Positions 7,998 to 16,366 are shown, counted from the first letter of the stretch. The stretch is DNA of 64,000 nt from Halobacillus yeomjeoni (GCF_020171525.1 NZ_JAIVAI010000001.1:806001-870000); one strand, 5' to 3'. Notes: generated by a model from the sequence alone, not told the origin. Program-made: numbers and translations.

Positions 7998-8564
7998 TCA
8001 ACCAGGCGAGTTTTTACAGTAGATCAGGTTATCCGTCCACTCTCCAAACTCATAAATGAATCCTTTTCTCGTGCACTCATACTCCAAGCCCACACGCTCT
8101 GCAAGCTTAACCGAAGCAGGATTATCTAGATTGATGTGGGCTTCTATCCGGTGAAAGCCAAGCTGTGTAAAAGCAATGTTCAACGCCGCTTCAACAGCTT
8201 CTTTTCCGTATCCGTTCCCCCAATGCTGATTATGTATAGAATATCCGATCCTTCCCCACTGGAAGTTGTCCCGACCTAAAGTTGAAAAATCCACCATTCC
8301 TAGATGGACGTCATCTTCCTTTCTGAACACACCAAATATATGAGCGGAATCGTTTAAGGCGAACTGCTGGTGTTTCTCTACTAAACTGTTGAACCAATCC
8401 ACTGTGCATTCCGTCATATCCAGTTTTCCTTTGTCATGGCGATGCATAGATGGATAACGGTTTTTAAATTCCGTCAGCCAATTTTTATAGTCCGTTTTTA
8501 ATAGAGGTCGAATGACCAACCTTTCTGTATTCACTTCTAAATGAAATGCTGTTTCAAGATCCAA
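7998..8564 (-). CDS. GNAT acetyltransferase, RimJ/RimL type
   Basis: This 188-aa protein has the RimL-family N-terminus (TERLVIRPL) and the acetyl-CoA-binding motif A, WGNGYGKEA (115-123). The late segment NPASVKLAERVGLEYE is the usual motif B region. It transfers an acetyl group from acetyl-CoA to an amine of a protein N-terminus or a small molecule. TTG at 8562-8564 is the start, preceded by AGGAG with 8-nt spacing. No operon partners are close. Confidence 0.87.
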   Translation of the reverse strand: MDLETAFHLEVNTERLVIRPLLKTDYKNWLTEFKNRYPSMHRHDKGKLDMTECTVDWFNSLVEKHQQFALNDSAHIFGVFRKEDDVHLGMVDFSTLGRDNFQWGRIGYSIHNQHWGNGYGKEAVEAALNIAFTQLGFHRIEAHINLDNPASVKLAERVGLEYECTRKGFIYEFGEWTDNLIYCKNSPG

Positions 8565-8652
8565 TTCACCAGCTCCTATTCATCTATTTTTTTACATAAA
8601 ATTCCCATGCCTTAAGGTTATCAGAATCGATGAGTTTCTCCTAGTACACCAA

Positions 8653-8682
8653 TAAAAAAAGTGTACCCAGTAATGAGTACAC
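8653..8682 (-). terminator. Terminator of the small membrane protein gene
   Basis: On the minus strand a 9-bp stem (GTGTACTCA / TGGGTACAC, one G-U pair) with a TTAC loop runs straight into seven T's, 15 nt after the stop at 8697. Confidence 0.9.
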
Positions 8683-8696
8683 CCAAGAAATAACAT

Positions 8697-8894
8697 TCAT
8701 TGTTGTTTTCTTAATTCAGCAGTCAGGTTATTGATTTCCACGATGACACAGATTAACAGGCCAGAGATGACCCCAAATAAAGTAGAAAGGACTAACAGAC
8801 TTTCTGAAGCATACCCTGCACCAGCGAACATCATAAAGGTCATATAACCAAATACAGCTCCTAAAACGATTCCTGATATAATTCTTAACAACAT
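8697..8894 (-). CDS. Small two-helix membrane protein
   Basis: This 65-aa protein has two hydrophobic segments (about residues 3-25 and 33-53), with a short loop rich in small residues between them and a charged tail ending in ELRKQQ. GGAGG precedes the ATG at the right distance and a strong terminator follows, so it is a real monocistronic gene. No family is recognised. Members of this kind are often of unknown function in Bacillaceae. Confidence 0.72.
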   Translation of the reverse strand: MLLRIISGIVLGAVFGYMTFMMFAGAGYASESLLVLSTLFGVISGLLICVIVEINNLTAELRKQQ

Positions 8895-8999
8895 GTAATT
8901 CCTCCAAGAACATTCAACTATTAATAGAATTTATGTAAAATTCCCTGTCCATTGTATCAGAGTCATTTGATTATTGCCGCGTTCATTCCCTGCAGAACT

Positions 9000-9033
9000 A
9001 AAAAGGCCGCACTCGTTGAAGAGTACGGCCTTT
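9000..9033 (-). terminator. Terminator of spoVS
   Basis: AAAGGCCGTACTC pairs with GAGTGCGGCCTTT (one mismatch) around a TTCAAC loop, followed by TTTTT on the minus strand, 31 nt after the spoVS stop. Confidence 0.92.
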
Positions 9034-9063
9034 GTTGTTTGAAGGTTATGGAACTATTGACTG

Positions 9064-9324
9064 TTAGCGAGGCTCGACAATCAGCTTGATTGCCGTACGT
9101 TCCTCCTCCTCAATCATAATGTCGGTAAAGGCTGGAATACAAATCAAATCCAATCCACTAGGGGCTACAAATCCCCTGGCTATGGCAACGGCTTTAACTG
9201 CCTGATTCAAAGCTCCAGCTCCGATCGCTTGAATTTCGGCGGTACCGCGCTCTCTCACCACATTTGCTAAGGCTCCTGCTACTGAATTAGGTACGGATTT
9301 TGCTGATACTTTTAAGACTTCCAT
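9064..9324 (-). CDS. spoVS: Stage V sporulation protein S
   Basis: This 86-aa protein is almost identical by eye to SpoVS. It contains KVSAKS, PNSVAGALA, AEIQAIGAGALNQAVKA, GFVAPSGLDLICIPAFTD and the C-terminus KLIVEPR. SpoVS is a small Alba-like nucleic-acid-binding protein needed for progress to stage V, spore coat assembly and dehydration. The start at 9324 is set by AAGGAGG 9 nt upstream and matches the family length, although the frame is open six codons further. A sigma-H-like promoter lies at 9368-9397, and ymdB lies upstream, as in B. subtilis. Confidence 0.97.
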   Translation of the reverse strand: MEVLKVSAKSVPNSVAGALANVVRERGTAEIQAIGAGALNQAVKAVAIARGFVAPSGLDLICIPAFTDIMIEEEERTAIKLIVEPR

Positions 9325-9367
9325 TACTAGTTCCTCCTTCAATCACTATAGTTGTTCCATAACTACT

Positions 9368-9397
9368 ATATTCTTGGAGATGTAGAATATTACCTTT
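9368..9397 (-). promoter_or_regulatory. Putative sigma-H promoter of spoVS
   Basis: On the minus strand AAAGGTAAT, 12 nt of spacer and CAAGAATAT match the sigma-H consensus RNAGGAWWW-N11/12-RNNGAATWW with two mismatches. It sits about 45 nt before the spoVS start. B. subtilis spoVS is known to depend on sigma-H. The match here is by eye. Confidence 0.65.
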
Positions 9398-9432
9398 TCA
9401 TTATGAAGGAATTTGTCGCAAAATTCAAACTT

Positions 9433-10230
9433 TCACTCGAAGAAAGGATGGTCGTCATTGATAAGTATACGCTGGACTTTCTTCGCTTTTCCGGTCTCAT
9501 TGTCTACATCTACCAAAAATCCGCTTAGTTGTGTCCTACCCTTTTTTGGAACTTCAAAACGTACTGGAAGATTTGTGAGGAATCTTTTTAGGACAGCTTC
9601 TCTTTCCATACCTAATATCCCATCATAAGGTCCTGTCATACCTACATCGGAAATGTATGCGGTCCCCTGTGGAAGAATCCTGTCGTCTGCCGTTTGGATA
9701 TGGGTATGCGTGCCCACATTCACACTTACGCGGCCATCCACATACCATCCCATCGCCTGCTTCTCACTTGTGGCTTCAGCATGGAAATCAAGGAAAATGA
9801 ACTTCGTACGCTTTTTGGCTTCTTCAATCAGTTCGTCGATTTTCCGGAATGGATCGTCATTCGGGCTCAGGAATGTTCTTCCCTGGAGGTTGATGACGGC
9901 CACTTCAGCTTTTGGAGTTTTGACATAAGTAATGCCCTTACCCGGCGTGCCTTCAGGAAAGTTAGCAGGGCGGACGAGATATTTAGCATCATCTATAAAA
10001 TCAAAGATCTCTTTTTTATCCCATGCATGGTTTCCAAGCGTGACCGCCTGTGCACCTTTTTCAAGAAAACGACGGTAAATCTTTTCAGTGATCCCTTTGC
10101 CGGATGCTGCGTTTTCTCCGTTAATGATGGTCACTTCCGGCTGGTATTTCTGCTTCAACTTAGGTACATATTCATCTACCATATCTCTACCTGGAGAACC
10201 TACGACGTCTCCTATAAATAATATTCTCAT
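9433..10230 (-). CDS. ymdB: YmdB metallophosphodiesterase
   Basis: This 265-aa protein is the calcineurin-like phosphodiesterase YmdB. Metal-binding motifs appear in order: GDVVGSPGRD near the start, NGENAASGKG (about 39-48), GNHAWD (about 66-71), DFHAEATSEK (about 150) and GTHTHIQTADDR (about 175). YmdB controls the choice between motility and biofilm in B. subtilis and affects RNA turnover, and it is classically encoded next to rny. The ATG at 10230 is preceded by AAAGGG and fits the family length; the open frame extends 10 codons further without support. The rny terminator at 10344-10380 separates it from rny, so it may have its own promoter. Confidence 0.96.
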   Translation of the reverse strand: MRILFIGDVVGSPGRDMVDEYVPKLKQKYQPEVTIINGENAASGKGITEKIYRRFLEKGAQAVTLGNHAWDKKEIFDFIDDAKYLVRPANFPEGTPGKGITYVKTPKAEVAVINLQGRTFLSPNDDPFRKIDELIEEAKKRTKFIFLDFHAEATSEKQAMGWYVDGRVSVNVGTHTHIQTADDRILPQGTAYISDVGMTGPYDGILGMEREAVLKRFLTNLPVRFEVPKKGRTQLSGFLVDVDNETGKAKKVQRILINDDHPFFE

Positions 10231-10343
10231 AATCGGACCCTTTCTATTTTTCGTAATCAAAATAATCCTTACTAAGTACTCTGGTTATATCGGAAAGAAT
10301 GTACTCTGCCTTATACATTTTTTCCTGATCTGAGAGTTTCAGT

Positions 10344-10380
10344 CAAAAATAAATGAAGCGACCGGAACTGGCCGCTTCAT
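10344..10380 (-). terminator. Terminator of rny
   Basis: An 11-bp stem, ATGAAGCGGCC / GGTCGCTTCAT with one G-U pair and a 6-nt loop, is followed by a T-rich run. It begins only 4 nt after the rny stop. Confidence 0.88.
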
Positions 10381-10384
10381 CGTA

Positions 10385-11947
10385 TTATTTCGCGTACTCC
10401 ACGGATCGTGTTTCACGAATCACTGTCACTTTAATATGGCCTGGATAATCGAGTTCACCTTCGATACGGTTTCGAATATCTCGAGCCAGTTTGTTTGCTT
10501 CAAGATCATCAATTTCATCAGGGCGAACCATAATTCTTACTTCACGACCAGCTTGGATGGCGAAGGATTTCTCTACTCCATCGTAAGATTCAGAGATCTC
10601 TTCAAGCTTTTCGAGACGTTTGATATAGTTCTCGAGTGTTTCACTTCTAGCTCCAGGGCGTGCCGCTGATAGGGCATCGGCTGCAGCGACGAGTACAGAA
10701 ATGATGGAAGTCGGTTCTTCATCACCATGGTGAGAAGCGATTGCGTTAATGACTGTCTCATTTTCTTTGTACTTGATCGCAAGTTCTTTACCGATTTCTA
10801 CGTGGCTTCCTTCAACTTCGTGGTCGATCGCTTTACCGATATCATGCAGCAAACCTGCACGACGTGCGAGCACTTCGTCTTCGCCAAGCTCGGCAGCAAG
10901 TAAGCCGGATAAGTAGGCAACTTCTGTCGAGTGTTTCAGGACGTTTTGACCATAGCTCGTACGATATTTCAAGCGGCCAAGGATTTTGACCAAGTCTGGA
11001 TGAAGACCGTGGACACCAACCTCAAACGTAGTTTCTTCACCCACTTCGCGGATGTAATCATCCACTTCACGACGAGATTTATCGACCATCTCTTCGATTC
11101 GAGCCGGGTGAATACGTCCGTCTTGTACAAGTTTCTCGAGTGCCATTCGTGCTGTTTCTCTTCGGATCGGATCGAAGCCGGAAAGAATGACAGCTTCTGG
11201 CGTATCATCAATAATCAGATCAATTCCTGTCAACGTTTCCAGTGTACGGATGTTACGGCCTTCACGACCGATGATCCGACCTTTCATTTCATCGTTAGGC
11301 AGGTTGACAACAGAAACGGTCGTCTCTGCGACATGGTCAGCAGCACAACGTTGCAAGGCTAGTGAAAGAATGCTTTTCGCTTTCTTGTCTGCTTCCTCTT
11401 TCGCACGGTTTTCGGCTTCTTTGATCATGATAGCTGATTCATGCGATACTTCTTGCTCCACTCGTTCTAAAATGATTTGTTTCGCCTGGTCTGATGTCAA
11501 GCTTGAAATGCGTTCAAGCTCAGTTTGCTGTTCTTGAAGCATAGCTTTCACTTTGCTTTCCATTTCTTCAATTTGTTGTTGTCTCTCGGCAAGAGTTTCC
11601 TCTTTCTTCTCGAGTGATAGATCACGCTGGTCAAGCGTTGCACTCTTACGATCAAGATTCTCCTCTTTCTGTGTTAAACGATTTTCAGTTTTCTGCAGTT
11701 CTACGCGGCGTTCGCGGATTTCGTTCTCCGCTTCCTGGCGAAACTTCTGATTCTCTTCTTTCGCTTCAAGAAGAGCTTCTTTTTTGGCTGATTCAGCATT
11801 TCGTCGACCTTCTTCTACGATTTGCTTTGCAAGTTCTTCAGCACTTGAAATTTTCGCCTCCGCGATCGATTTCCGAATAAGATAACCAACAACAGAACCG
11901 ATGATAAGGGCAAGCAAAATGAAGATGAGCGAGGATATCAAATCCAT
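10385..11947 (-). CDS. rny: Ribonuclease Y
   Basis: At 520 aa this matches RNase Y exactly in length. An N-terminal transmembrane helix (about 5-25) anchors it. A long coiled coil (about 30-195, rich in Glu/Lys/Arg) follows, then a KH domain with [11 protein letters not shown] (about 220-230) and an HD domain with HDIGKA (about 365) that performs the endonucleolytic cleavage. RNase Y starts mRNA decay at the membrane as part of the degradosome-like network, together with PNPase, also encoded in this window. AGAGGAGG precedes the ATG. A sigma-A promoter lies at 12061-12089. Unlike B. subtilis, no pbpX lies between recA and rny. Confidence 0.98.
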   Translation of the reverse strand: MDLISSLIFILLALIIGSVVGYLIRKSIAEAKISSAEELAKQIVEEGRRNAESAKKEALLEAKEENQKFRQEAENEIRERRVELQKTENRLTQKEENLDRKSATLDQRDLSLEKKEETLAERQQQIEEMESKVKAMLQEQQTELERISSLTSDQAKQIILERVEQEVSHESAIMIKEAENRAKEEADKKAKSILSLALQRCAADHVAETTVSVVNLPNDEMKGRIIGREGRNIRTLETLTGIDLIIDDTPEAVILSGFDPIRRETARMALEKLVQDGRIHPARIEEMVDKSRREVDDYIREVGEETTFEVGVHGLHPDLVKILGRLKYRTSYGQNVLKHSTEVAYLSGLLAAELGEDEVLARRAGLLHDIGKAIDHEVEGSHVEIGKELAIKYKENETVINAIASHHGDEEPTSIISVLVAAADALSAARPGARSETLENYIKRLEKLEEISESYDGVEKSFAIQAGREVRIMVRPDEIDDLEANKLARDIRNRIEGELDYPGHIKVTVIRETRSVEYAK

Positions 11948-12060
11948 ATTTTCACCTCCTCTTGCTATGAACTTGGTCCGTTTGTCGGTAATTACAAACG
12001 TTTCATTTTCAGTTTCATTTCATTAAATTAAGGGTATAAAGATGAAAATGATACACATTC

Positions 12061-12089
12061 ATTTTATGCTTGACCATGCATAATGTCAA
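12061..12089 (-). promoter_or_regulatory. Sigma-A promoter of rny
   Basis: TTGACA, exactly 17 nt, then TAAAAT on the minus strand. This gives a 5' leader of about 105 nt before rny. The rest of the 328-nt gap at 11948-12275 holds only the recA terminator. Confidence 0.85.
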
Positions 12090-12222
12090 GGAATCGTCAT
12101 ATTCCGGCCATCACTATTTTTAAATATTTGAAACTATCTGTCTTTTCTATCAGGCTAAATCCTTGTGCCTATCGACTTTTACAACCTTCGACATCCGCTG
12201 ACATTTTTTAAAATAAATATGT

Positions 12223-12260
12223 AAAAAAAGGCAGCACCTTTGATGGGCGCTGCTTTTTTT
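12223..12260 (-). terminator. Terminator of recA
   Basis: GCAGCGCC pairs with GGTGCTGC (one G-U) and the stem is extended by A-runs and T-runs on both sides, so it could work in both directions. It lies 15 nt after the recA stop. Confidence 0.92.
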
Positions 12261-12275
12261 AATCATTTAAAAGAG

Positions 12276-12710
12276 TTAAACATCCAAAGTCTCTTGATTT
12301 TCAGACTTAGAATCTGCTGCTTCTTCAGGGTCTGACTCCATCTTATAGTGATCGCGGATGAGACGTTTCACTTCTTCATACACTTCCACATTCTCTTTCA
12401 AGAATTGTTTCGCATTCTCACGACCTTGACCAAGTCTTTCATCATTATAAGAGTACCAGGAACCGCTCTTCTGGATGATATCCAGGTCGGTACCGATATC
12501 CAGCAGTTCCCCTTCACGGGAAATACCTTCTCCGTACATGATGTCTACTTCTGCTTGTTTGAATGGCGGGGCTACTTTGTTCTTCACGACTTTTAGACGC
12601 GTCTTGTTCCCGACCATTTCGTTCCCTTGTTTCAATGTTTCTGCACGGCGGACTTCAAGACGCACGGAAGAATAGAACTTCAGTGCACGACCGCCAGGAG
12701 TTGTTTCAGG
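12276..12710 (-). CDS. recA: RecA recombinase, 3' exon (C-terminal 144 residues)
   Basis: This exon begins with [15 protein letters not shown], the second half of DNA-binding loop L2 and the following strand. It continues through MYGEGIS and GSWYSY to an acidic C-terminus, as expected for RecA. It has no start codon of its own: the TTG at 12711-12713 is the last intron base plus neighbouring intron sequence, and no ribosome-binding site precedes it. The first codon, CCT, follows directly on the 5' exon's AAT, giving the universally conserved GVMFGNPETTPGG once the intron is removed. The total length after splicing is 347 aa, compared with 348 in B. subtilis from memory. Confidence 0.95.
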   Translation of the reverse strand, partial: PETTPGGRALKFYSSVRLEVRRAETLKQGNEMVGNKTRLKVVKNKVAPPFKQAEVDIMYGEGISREGELLDIGTDLDIIQKSGSWYSYNDERLGQGRENAKQFLKENVEVYEEVKRLIRDHYKMESDPEEAADSKSENQETLDV

Positions 12711-13674
12711 CAAACTCTATAGATTTTCCATTTCTATAGTGTGGACTATATCTTCATCTCGATCCTAAATCGAGAGCCTTGCACTTCCAGCAGCAGCCTA
12801 TCTTCTACTGTACCCTACTCAGTTGACTCATTAAAGAATCCTTTTCGGTAGTCTCTACACCTTCCTAAAAATAGGCTTGGCACGGTATTACCCTTAAGTA
12901 ATGGGGGGCTCCACCGTTAGCAGCTTTTAAAGCTACACCCTTAGGCAATAAGGTTCACAAGGTTTTTTGCTTGCTATCGCTAGCAAGGGAAACCCTTAGT
13001 AAACTCTTTAATCTTCTGCAATACTATATCTTTTTGTGCTAATTGTTCCTCATGGATTACTAAGTAATAATACCCGTGTGATTTTAAATATGCCTGCTTT
13101 CTTTTATCGCGATCTTTAACTTTAGGAATAGAATGGGACCAACTTCCATGTACATCTAAGCAATGCTTTCTGCCTAAATAAAAGTCAATCGACCATTTAT
13201 TAATTCTTTTTTGCTTAAGATAAGCAAGGTCCATTTCAATTAGAAACTTTTCAACTTTTTGCTCTATAAGGGTGTCATAATTCTTCCTTCTAACTTGAAT
13301 CCCGAGTTGTTTTCTCCGCCTAGCTACACAAGCATCAGTAACTCCATACTTGGCAGCAATTTCAACATGAGAGAGGTAAGGGTTTTTTAATTCCTCCAGG
13401 ACTTCACTACTTTTTGGAAGGTATAACTTCCAATGCCTTGTTCTTTTCAACCCTAATAAATTGATTATTTCTCCAACTCTCCTGTAATCAACACCTATGG
13501 CAGAAGCAATTTCGGTTAGCTTTAGTTGATAGTTCTCTTTGATATAGTCAACTTGCCATTGTTCTATATTCCTAAATGTTCGGTTCGCAATTTTCACAGG
13601 CATTTACCACAACTCCATGTAAGCAATTTAGCCAGCGAGATACGTCATTCAGTAGATTAAGCAACTAATTGTTG
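12711..13674 (-). ncRNA. Group I self-splicing intron inserted in recA
   Basis: This 964-nt insertion sits between codons Asn203 and Pro204. The 5' exon ends in U and the intron ends in G, the group I rule, and removal restores RecA in frame. Near the 3' end the minus strand shows canonical core elements. A CCTA-TTTT-TAGG hairpin is followed by GTGTAGAGACTA (12860-12849) and by AAGATATAGTCC (12754-12743), whose GACTA and TAGTC form P7. The P8 hairpin is at 12757-12775 (7 bp, TCTCGAT/ATCGAGA) and the P9 hairpin at 12717-12739 (CTATAGA/TCTATAG). The endonuclease gene lies in the 5' half, upstream of the core. I could not settle the P1 pairing. The intron is visibly AT-richer than the exons. Group I introns in recA are known in the B. 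cereus group and its phages. Confidence 0.93.
12980..13603 (-). CDS. Intron-encoded homing endonuclease, EDxHD (Vsr-fold) type
   Basis: This 207-aa protein has its own ribosome-binding site (GGAG, 9 nt before the ATG). The N-terminal half has two helix-turn-helix-like units: LKLTEIASAIGVDYRRVGE (28-46) and a second around YLSHVEIAAKYGVTDACVA (76-94). The C-terminal half matches the EDxHD nuclease pattern: Glu114/Glu118, Asp140 in WSIDFYL, LDVHG with His152, and Asp164/Asp166 in KDRDKRK, ending in HGYYYLVIHEEQL. Such enzymes cut intronless recA alleles and spread the intron by repair; I-Bth0305I from a Bacillus phage recA intron is the named relative. All key residues are present, so it is probably active. 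The family assignment is by motif and could be confirmed by structure prediction. Confidence 0.85.
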   Translation of the reverse strand: MPVKIANRTFRNIEQWQVDYIKENYQLKLTEIASAIGVDYRRVGEIINLLGLKRTRHWKLYLPKSSEVLEELKNPYLSHVEIAAKYGVTDACVARRRKQLGIQVRRKNYDTLIEQKVEKFLIEMDLAYLKQKRINKWSIDFYLGRKHCLDVHGSWSHSIPKVKDRDKRKQAYLKSHGYYYLVIHEEQLAQKDIVLQKIKEFTKGFPC

Positions 13675-14283
13675 ATTTCCGAACATGACTCCGACCTTTT
13701 CGCGAATTTGGTTGATGAAAATGGCCGTCGTTTTCGATTTGCTGATGGCACCAGAAAGCTTACGAAGGGCTTGAGACATCAAACGTGCCTGCAAACCGAC
13801 GTGGGAGTCTCCCATTTCACCTTCGATTTCTGCCTTAGGTACAAGGGCTGCTACGGAATCAATAACAACCATGTCTACTGCTCCACTACGAACGAGGGCT
13901 TCCGCGATTTCTAACGCTTGTTCCCCTGTATCCGGTTGAGAGAGTAATAGTTCTTCGATATCGACACCAAGTTTCCGTGCATAAACAGGATCCAGGGCGT
14001 GCTCTGCATCGATGAATGCGGCCGTGCCACCTTTACGCTGAGCTTCAGCTATCGCGTGCAGGGATACGGTCGTCTTACCGGAAGATTCAGGACCATAAAT
14101 TTCTACGATTCTACCTCGTGGATAACCGCCGACTCCCAGCGCGACGTCCAAGGCTAGTGAGCCACTTGGAACGGTGTTGACTTTCTGTTCCGCTCCATCG
14201 CCCATTTTCATGATGGAGCCTTTACCGAACTGTTTTTCAATTTGGCGTAACGCCATATCTAACGCTTGTTTACGATCACTCAT
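13675..14283 (-). CDS. recA: RecA recombinase, 5' exon (residues 1-203)
   Basis: This exon encodes the ATPase core. It has Walker A GPESSGKT (64-71), the catalytic Glu region IDAEHALDP (91-99), Walker [11 protein letters not shown] (138-147), loop L1 (about 151-160) and the start of loop L2, ending at Phe-Gly-Asn203. Without splicing, translation runs five codons into the intron and stops at 13657, giving a truncated 208-aa protein. RecA forms filaments on single-stranded DNA, drives recombination and triggers LexA self-cleavage. AAAGGCGG precedes the ATG. The promoter and LexA box lie at 14314-14364, and cinA lies upstream behind a terminator. Confidence 0.98.
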
Positions 14284-14313
14284 ACTATACCGCCTTTCAA
14301 AATTTCTACTCCT

Positions 14314-14342
14314 ATCATAACTTGTTTTTTACCGTTTGCCAA
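14314..14342 (-). promoter_or_regulatory. Sigma-A promoter of recA
   Basis: TTGGCA, exactly 17 nt, then TATGAT on the minus strand, 30 nt before the recA start. It lies downstream of the LexA box and the cinA terminator. Confidence 0.88.
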
Positions 14343-14350
14343 CTAAAAAG

Positions 14351-14364
14351 CGAATATTTGTTCC
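14351..14364. promoter_or_regulatory. LexA (DinR) box of recA
   Basis: CGAATATTTGTTCC matches the Bacillus SOS box CGAACRNRYGTTYC at 12 of 14 positions. It lies 8 nt upstream of the -35 box, a usual place for recA control in Bacillus. Confidence 0.8.
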
Positions 14365-14382
14365 CTATTTTTCTAGGTGAAT

Positions 14383-14429
14383 AAAAAAGGGAATTTTCAA
14401 GTTTATCAGATGTAAATTTGAAAATTCCC
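14383..14429 (-). terminator. Terminator of cinA
   Basis: A 12-bp perfect stem, GGGAATTTTCAA / TTGAAAATTCCC, with a 17-nt loop ends in TTTTTT on the minus strand. It separates cinA from the recA promoter. Confidence 0.92.
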
Positions 14430-14439
14430 ATTGGTTCTC

Positions 14440-15687
14440 TTAGTTGTTTTTCATCTTTAAATAATAGAATAGAAGCTCATAACCTTTTTTCACGGCCCGC
14501 TTCCTCACTTTATCACGCCCACCATCGAAATGATAGCTTTCTACGAACGAATACTCTGAACCAGCCTGCAAGGCAATGTAAACGGTCCCCGGCTCATGAC
14601 CTTCGCTTGCGTCAGGACCTGCCACGCCCGTAAAGCTGAGCGTGACATCTGCATTCAAACGATATCCTGCATTTTCTGCCATTGTCTCTGCACATTCCGC
14701 ACTGATGGTGCCATAGGAATCAATCAAGGACGCCGGCACTCCCAATACGTGTTGTTTCGCCTCGGGTGTATAGGTCACAAGAGCGCCTTTACAAACGTTT
14801 GAAGCTCCAGGTAAAGAGATGATTGCTTCTATGAACTTTCCTCCTGTCAGACTCTCTGCTGAGCCTACAGTAAGCTTCTGTCGTTTGAGCAGGTCACGAA
14901 CCGTCTCTTCAATGGTCACCTCATCACTGCCATAGTAGAACCGGCCGACGCGGTCTAAAACGACCTTTTTCATTTCTGAAACATTGTTGATGGCTTCTTC
15001 ATGACTTTCCCCTGTCGCTGTAATCCGTAAACCCACTTCTCCTTCACCGGCCAACGGGGCCAAAGTAGGGTTGGTTTGATTAGAAATCAAATCACTGAGC
15101 TCATCTTCCAAAGAAGACTCCCCAATCCCGATAAAACGCATCATTTCTGAAACGATTTCGGATTTTAGGTCATATGTTTTACGGAGGTGCGGGAGGACAT
15201 ATTCGGTCATCAACTGTTTCATCTCGGATGGCACTCCCGGAAGGAAGACCCACATCGTCCCCTCATGTGTAACGATTTGACCTGGAGCCATACCTTCATC
15301 ATTCTGCAGTACCTGGGCATGTTCGAACACAAGTGCTTGTTTTCGGTTATTTTCTGTCATGGGCAAGCGATTTTTCTCATAATACGAAGAAATCCTGTCC
15401 ATCGATTTTGGATCTTCAATCAGCTTCTGCTGCAGAATCATTCCAGCAGCATCCCTCGTCATGTCATCTTCTGTAGGACCAAGTCCACCAGTGATGATGA
15501 TGACTTCTGAACGTCGCTCAGCTGTTTGAAAAGCGTCCTGGACTCTGTCCATGTTGTCTCCTACTACATGGTGATGATAAACAGGCATCCCGATTTTAGC
15601 CAGCTGCTGGGAGATCCATTGGGCGTTCGTATTCGCAATCTGACCGAGAAGAAGTTCTGTACCGACAGCTATGATTTCTGCGTTCAT
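14440..15687 (-). CDS. cinA: Competence/damage-inducible protein CinA
   Basis: This 415-aa protein is full length. The N-terminal MoCF-like domain (about 1-170) carries GTELLLGQIANTNAQ and ITGGLGPTEDDMTRD. The C-terminal domain (about 255-415) carries SAESLTGG and FTGVAGPD, typical of the CinA/PncC nicotinamide-mononucleotide deamidase. The family recycles NMN and other pyridine or ADP-ribose compounds, and the gene is often coupled to recA in competence regulons. Here a terminator and a separate recA promoter uncouple them. The ATG overlaps the pgsA stop by 4 nt (ATGA), and GAGGGATT serves as the ribosome-binding site. Confidence 0.96.
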   Translation of the reverse strand: MNAEIIAVGTELLLGQIANTNAQWISQQLAKIGMPVYHHHVVGDNMDRVQDAFQTAERRSEVIIITGGLGPTEDDMTRDAAGMILQQKLIEDPKSMDRISSYYEKNRLPMTENNRKQALVFEHAQVLQNDEGMAPGQIVTHEGTMWVFLPGVPSEMKQLMTEYVLPHLRKTYDLKSEIVSEMMRFIGIGESSLEDELSDLISNQTNPTLAPLAGEGEVGLRITATGESHEEAINNVSEMKKVVLDRVGRFYYGSDEVTIEETVRDLLKRQKLTVGSAESLTGGKFIEAIISLPGASNVCKGALVTYTPEAKQHVLGVPASLIDSYGTISAECAETMAENAGYRLNADVTLSFTGVAGPDASEGHEPGTVYIALQAGSEYSFVESYHFDGGRDKVRKRAVKKGYELLFYYLKMKNN

Positions 15688-16262
15688 TTGGAATCCCTCA
15701 TGACATGCCAGTTTTTCTTAAAGTAATCGTAACCGGAATACACCGTTATAATTAAGGCCAGGTATAAAGCAATGGTGCCTAACGGGAAACCGATGAATGC
15801 GAGCGGCCAATTGTGAAGCAGCAAGAGGGAAATCGCGACGATTTGGATCCATGTTTTCAACTTGCCCATTTGACTTGCAGCAAGCACACTGCCTTCTCCT
15901 GCAGCCACGAGACGCAGGCCTGTGACCGCAAACTCACGGCTGATGATGGCAATCACGATCCAAGCGGGAGCAAGCCCGATTTCCACAAGTAAAATCAATG
16001 CGGCACTGACAAGAAGTTTATCAGCCAGCGGGTCTAAGAACTTCCCTAGATTGGTAACAAGATTGTACTTCCTTGCAATATAACCATCAATCCAATCGGT
16101 TGTCGATGCAATGATGAATAAAAGCGCACCTAAAAAGTGGGAAACAGGCAGTTCACGTTCCCCCATTTGAAACGCTCCCCAATCAAAAGGGACACTCATT
16201 AAAACGATGAAAACAGGGATTAATAAAATACGGGAAATGGTTATTTTGTTTGGCAAATTCAT
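15684..16262 (-). CDS. pgsA: CDP-diacylglycerol-glycerol-3-phosphate 3-phosphatidyltransferase
   Basis: This 192-aa integral membrane enzyme makes phosphatidylglycerophosphate from CDP-diacylglycerol and glycerol-3-phosphate, the committed step to phosphatidylglycerol and cardiolipin. The CDP-alcohol phosphotransferase signature is complete: D56..DG-Y-I-AR (Asp59, Gly60, Arg64) then G73, Asp77 and Asp81. Five to six hydrophobic segments surround it. Its substrate is supplied by CdsA, also encoded in this window. It overlaps cinA by 4 nt. Confidence 0.96.
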   Translation of the reverse strand: MNLPNKITISRILLIPVFIVLMSVPFDWGAFQMGERELPVSHFLGALLFIIASTTDWIDGYIARKYNLVTNLGKFLDPLADKLLVSAALILLVEIGLAPAWIVIAIISREFAVTGLRLVAAGEGSVLAASQMGKLKTWIQIVAISLLLLHNWPLAFIGFPLGTIALYLALIITVYSGYDYFKKNWHVMRDSK

Positions 16263-16291
16263 GGGTTCACTCTCCTAAAATCAAATACATA

Positions 16292-16354
16292 AAGGCTGTC
16301 CAACACTAGACATAAGGACAACAGCCCCTCTATATCCATGCTCTGGACAGCCTT
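16292..16354 (-). terminator. Long-loop hairpin between rodZ and pgsA, possible terminator or attenuator
   Basis: AAGGCTGTCCA and TGGACAGCCTT form a perfect 11-bp stem enclosing 41 nt, with a smaller GGGCTGTTGTCC structure inside. There is only a short T-run, so partial termination or RNA processing is as likely as full termination. Confidence 0.45.
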
Positions 16355-16366
16355 ATCTTAAACTTC

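Noticed and set aside
12276-14283. recA as a pseudogene broken by a frameshift or insertion sequence
   Set aside because: Both halves are intact and in frame at exact codon borders, and the insert has a group I core and U/G splice borders. An intein was also rejected because the insert contains stop codons in the recA frame.
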